Shown here: positions 60,308-64,000 of the stretch, piece after piece
Layout: each line of letters begins with the position of its first letter
Position numbering within the stretch: the first letter of the stretch is position 1
Assembly: GCA_005765155.1 (NCBI GenBank)
Contig: VCCP01000006.1
Coordinates: 1,996,501 to 2,060,500, forward strand
Direction of reading: 5' to 3'
DNA: 64,000 bases
Origin: Zelopaecilomyces penicillatus
Taxonomy: Eukaryota; Ascomycota; Sordariomycetes; Hypocreales; Pseudodiploosporaceae
Made by a program: the position numbers and the translations under genes
The notes under the pieces: generated by a model
What the model was told of the DNA's origin: nothing
What the model saw: the letters and a program-made list of their open reading frames with translations, nothing else
The model's database searches: none

Positions 60308-61692
60308 CTACTCCACTTGAAGACTCAAGTCAGGTGTCGTTGGTCGACGTCGAAGTTCGTCAATGCCAATCGAGTAACTCTTGAATCTGCCCATTGTGTC
60401 CAGAGCATGCATACCACGCGCATTAGATGGTCCGGGAGGCCCGGATCTGGCATTTCCTATGGACGTTATACCTTTTCTCATGCGAGCTGCTATGGTTAGA
60501 ATCTCTGCGGAGACTTGAAAGGGGAAATTGTATTCTACTCGTACAGTTAGCCCGTCCCCTCAAATTTTGTACTAGTATAGACAGCAAAGTCGAGTTGAAG
60601 ACTTACGCCTAGGCTTCTCGATAAACTGTTTGATACAAGATGTTCTGATCCTGCGTGCATTGGAGTTCCTATCTATAAGGTATGCAATGCCGCTCTGGAA
60701 GTTCCACGTTAGAAGAGAAAGAAGCTAGGATGTTGTAAGGGTGGTGGAAAATACCTGATCAGCACCTTCAGCAGGTTCTGTAAAGAACTCAATGGATCCT
60801 CCATACAGAGCGTTCTCCAACCAGCGACCACTTTCTCCAACATACACTGTTGTCCCGTTTGGCAAAGTATTGACGGGTCCGTAATTGAGGTAGCTGACAC
60901 CTGGTGGAGTATTGAAGTCAGGACCACTGCTTAAATAGCAAATAAATAGATGAGCAAGTTCGTGAAGAGTGACACAAGAAAACATGAACAAGAATCGTTG
61001 CCACCGTTCCAAACTCGGTTCTTTGTCCGAACCTCTGGCAACGCTGTAGGCGTTATATGCAGCAACCATGTCCTCCACTCGCTGGCTTGATCATTAGTTG
61101 AATGCTAGTTTTGGGAGGGAGACTGGGGGAAAGGGATGAAGGAAAAGAAAGAGTTGCACTATTATTCGCTCTTACCGTTTTATTGAACGTGAATGAGCCG
61201 GCTTGCTGGGGCTGAAATTTGTGTAATCCCCCGTACCATGGTCCTTTGCTTGTGTAAGCGAGGTTGTCAACACTATAGGTATCACCAACAACAACTCGAG
61301 GGAACTCGGCTCTAACTCTCTCAAGAAAATGATGGACATAGAAAGGCATGTTTGCGGCAGTGCCATTAAATGGCATCCGGTGGCCTGTTTGCGAAGTCGC
61401 CGAGATAACGGCATTCCCAAGGCCTATGAGCGCGGTCCTGCCGTGCTGAGTTTCAAGCATCTCAAGCCCGATATTGATAGCGACAGCAAGCTAGGTTCAA
61501 TGAATTAGTATAATCACTTTAAGGGGGAAGATATATACTGCACCAAGAGTAACTAACAGATGAGAACATTTCGGTATTTGGGGGGAGGGGCTCAAAAGAG
61601 GTGGCTGTTCTGATAGCAATGGAGAAGTTGTGAATACCATTGACTGTAATGGAGAAGGGCCCCGGTTGGAGACCTGCCTGTTGGGACTGCAT
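60308..61692 (-). CDS. Uncharacterised protein with HELAH putative zinc-metallopeptidase motif
   Basis: Five exons, 61692-61558, 61490-61176, 61081-60755, 60694-60607 and 60504-60308, give 353 aa; every junction is GT-AG and in frame. Residues 190-194 are HELAH, the HExxH zinc motif, inside a hydrophobic helix (FMFSCVTLHELAHLFICYL). A Glu at 233 in GESGRWLE, 39 residues after the second His, could be the third ligand, and LYGGSIEFF follows. TPPGVSYLNYG sits between. I see no signal peptide at the ATG chosen (MQSQQAGL), so it is either cytosolic or lacks an undetected first exon. The C-terminal exon is basic and Gly/Arg-rich. I do not recognise a named family. Metallopeptidase activity is inferred from the motif alone. 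Confidence 0.78.
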
Positions 61693-63463
61693 ATTGAGTT
61701 ATTGATAACTGTTGCAATTCTGGTAGGTAGATTTTAGGTGATGAGATACCGAGAGTAAGCCTAGCTAGATGTCAATATGGGAAATGCGAGTGATACCGAA
61801 ACCGATAGTCGATGGGTGAGTACTTCCCTTAAACAATAGAGACGACATCATGGACTTTTGTGGTTCTGACCACTGGTCCATCTAAAACCAACTATGCTTC
61901 TGTATACTGAACAGAATGATAGCTCCGGTATAGACTTCAGGCATCGTTCCGCCTGCATCTTCGAAATAAAACATGATCAAAGTCAAAGCAGAAACATCGT
62001 CTTTGTGATATAATGGATTGCCTTCCACTTCTCCTACAAAGAGCCGCAAGTATCTTTCATTCTCCCCAAAGAGCCATTGGGGAAGTCTTTTGCAAGTCTT
62101 TGTTAACTCTTGTAATCATATAAGAGCGTAGGAGATACTCGCGCGAAACACAAGTGAGGAGCAGTGCTATTTCCACAAGACCAAATTCTATGTTCGTCAC
62201 ATATAGCTTGTCACCCCTCGAACAAAAGCCCGACACTCGTAGGCTATTGGTTTTTACGTATATAATGCTTTAGAAGGCTGAACAGTAAACTCTTTTAGAA
62301 GACCAGGATGGCCAACATGGCTGAGTCAATTAGTATTACACATCCCACAAGTTCATCATGAGCTGGGTTTGGAAAAGTGTTCAGTCAGAGCCCTGTATCG
62401 TCCATAAATAAACCACAATCTTTAAGGATAAAAAAATGACAGCAGTGGAGTATGCTTCTGACGAACTGATGGCTTTGATGGGATTATCTATGTTGACTTT
62501 GCTGATTGTTATTAGTATTTGCTCGCAAAATCTATGCTATGCTAAGTAGAAGTATTCTATGATTCTCTGTCATAGTTGGAGGATTAATGGTAATAATTGG
62601 AATGAAGGAAATATTAAGTGCACAAGCCAAGTATTTTGAACGAAACTCCCCTTCATTCCTTAAAACGTGTGTCTCTGCAGCAAATGGAATACTCTTGGGA
62701 CAAAATATGGCATCACTTGCTCTAGTTGAGCCTTTCTCTCGCTATATATCGACTTTTCGACATGTACATTAAATTAATGGCATTGAATGCATTGTGCAAT
62801 CTCTGCAAGAGATGTTGCTAAGTAAACAAACCACTTGTACGAATGGATCAAAGAGACTTTGTCGCCTGAACAGCTAGTTGTGTTTATTCGTGGAGTTCTG
62901 CGTACGACAATGACAGGCAAGCTTGACTTGAAACTAGCCTAGAAATTAAGAACAGATGGTAAGTATCCCATCGAATGAGTTATCCTCCGCTATATTGGAG
63001 GCGACACAAAACTACGGACTGTTTCTCCGTCAGTATACTACGCTTTGCGATGGCGTTGTTTAGAAGTAAGTTCTAAGCTTTCAGAGTTGGGTTTGAGCCC
63101 TGAAGTTATTCCGTGGATGATAGGCAAGGTGGTCATCCAGCTCTTGCGCTCTGGGATAGGGAGTACTGTTAATAGCCTGCTAATAGCCTGTTGATGCCAT
63201 CTTGCCATTCTGTGACAATGCATGTGGCGCTCACTTGCACCACGCTCACAGGGTGTTTCACATTTCCGTGGTAAGTTGTCTTAATCTTTTATTTGTTATA
63301 ATTGCAGACTTGACTAGTTGTTTGACAATTAGTAATGCCGCTAGCTAGTGAAAATGGCCAATGTTTTTGACAATTTCGGATTCTATATTTCCAGTCAACA
63401 GAACAGCTTAGCAGCCAATCTCTTGACAAGGAAACCACGACACTGAGCAATCGCTGCCCTAAC
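61693..63463. other. AT-rich gene-poor stretch
   Basis: Short ORFs only. A frame at 63038-63223 (minus, 61 codons, basic C-terminus) and another at 63289-63534 (minus) look vaguely protein-like but have no domain. There is a 10-bp direct repeat (GGCTATTA units) near 63173-63192. It could be a degraded gene or element. Confidence 0.45.
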
Positions 63464-63961
63464 TTAACGAGCCCTATTACGACGCTTATCATCCAATTTT
63501 TTGGGATCAGGTACAACAAGGTGCTGCTTAGCACGTGCCTCTAGCCAGAGAGGTTCCGAGCTGAAGATGATCTTGGGATTGAAGGTTGGGTATTTCTCCA
63601 TGACATTGAGTTCGATCCGCGTGACTCTAGGATGGAGCGGCCGCTGCCGATACAAAGACAAAAATTTAGACCATTTCTCTGAGACTCTGAAAGTGGCTAT
63701 GACATTTATGAACTTGTGACACGACGTTATGATTTGACTATTCGGAGTTTGCATTCGCTGTGCTGTATTTGGCAGAGGAAAGCCCTCGGCACATCGGAAT
63801 ATCTTCGGCACTCTCCGGCCCAATGAAGATGCCTTCACGGTCCATCCACATGCGACCCCATGAATCAATCCTCGCATCCACACAACCACCCAAACAAACA
63901 AACATCCACACCACGTCGCATCCCGTCCGATCCTCTGACTCTCAGCCGCCCACACCTGCAT
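63464..63961 (-). CDS. Unrecognised ORF near the right edge, possibly the last exon(s) of a gene running off the window
   Basis: 165 codons open from an ATG at 63961 to a stop at 63464. The first 40 residues translate a TTTG-repeat-rich stretch and are unlikely to be coding. The last 55 (HPRVTRIELNVMEKYPTFNP, then PLWLEARAKQHLVVPDPKKL, ending RRNRAR) look like a real basic C-terminus. A CGGCAG acceptor-like site lies just before that part, around 63651. No family was recognised. Confidence 0.3.
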   Translation of the reverse strand: MQVWAAESQRIGRDATWCGCLFVWVVVWMRGLIHGVACGWTVKASSLGRRVPKIFRCAEGFPLPNTAQRMQTPNSQIITSCHKFINVIATFRVSEKWSKFLSLYRQRPLHPRVTRIELNVMEKYPTFNPKIIFSSEPLWLEARAKQHLVVPDPKKLDDKRRNRAR

Positions 63962-64000
63962 GGCCTAAAGAGGTCAGTGACCGTCACCTTATGACCTCTC

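Noticed and set aside
61693..64000. Degenerate transposon in the AT-rich right end
   Set aside because: No terminal repeats, transposase or reverse transcriptase motifs could be read in any frame; AT richness alone is not enough.

Overview
This window is nuclear DNA of a filamentous ascomycete, most likely Sordariomycetes and probably Hypocreales. That judgement rests on spliced genes with short GT-AG introns (mostly 50-130 bp), genes on both strands with long leaders and spacers, proteins of typical fungal type (a secreted Ser/Thr-rich GH17 glucanase, an HDEL protein disulfide isomerase, cytochrome c peroxidase, Prp39, an INP51/52-type synaptojanin) and spacers rich in TACCTA/TAGGTA words. 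I see no bacterial operon, CRISPR array, intact transposon, rRNA or convincing tRNA. The species cannot be fixed from sequence alone. All gene models were built by reading frames across splice sites. Where exon sums are quoted they close in frame.

Layout. The left edge holds the 5' part of a Reg1-like protein phosphatase 1 regulator (minus), then about 8.3 kb without a recognisable gene. From 10 to 20.3 kb is a compact block: TRM5 (minus), an AlkB-like dioxygenase (plus), NUS1 (minus), SEC10 (plus) and DUS4 (minus), alternating between divergent and convergent neighbours. A GH17 wall glucanase (22.9-24.6 kb, plus) and a WD40 protein (29.1-31.4 kb, minus, N-terminus unresolved) converge on a 4.5 kb spacer. 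From 35.8 to 43 kb come cytosolic-type threonyl-tRNA synthetase, the SWR1 subunit Vps71/Swc6, a 106-aa mitochondrial membrane protein and PDI. From 44.8 to 53.5 kb an old-yellow-enzyme-type oxidoreductase, cytochrome c peroxidase and Prp39 lie on the minus strand. A 1327-aa synaptojanin-like phosphatase (plus) and an uncharacterised five-exon protein with an HELAH motif (minus) follow. The last 2 kb is gene-poor and ends in an ORF that may belong to a gene running off the window.

Function. Most genes are conserved housekeeping genes. Several concern tRNA (TRM5, DUS4, ThrRS, perhaps the AlkB protein). Others concern the secretory pathway and cell surface (NUS1 dolichol synthesis, SEC10 exocytosis, PDI folding, GH17 wall remodelling, synaptojanin phosphoinositide turnover), redox handling (CCP1, OYE-like, PDI) and nuclear gene expression (Prp39, Vps71). 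There is no metabolic cluster. The least explained items are the HELAH protein, the WD40 N-terminus (which reads as coding only if the frame shifts at two homopolymers), a possible alternative in-frame first exon for ThrRS, and the long spacers with G24/G25 tracts and recurring TACCTA motifs.
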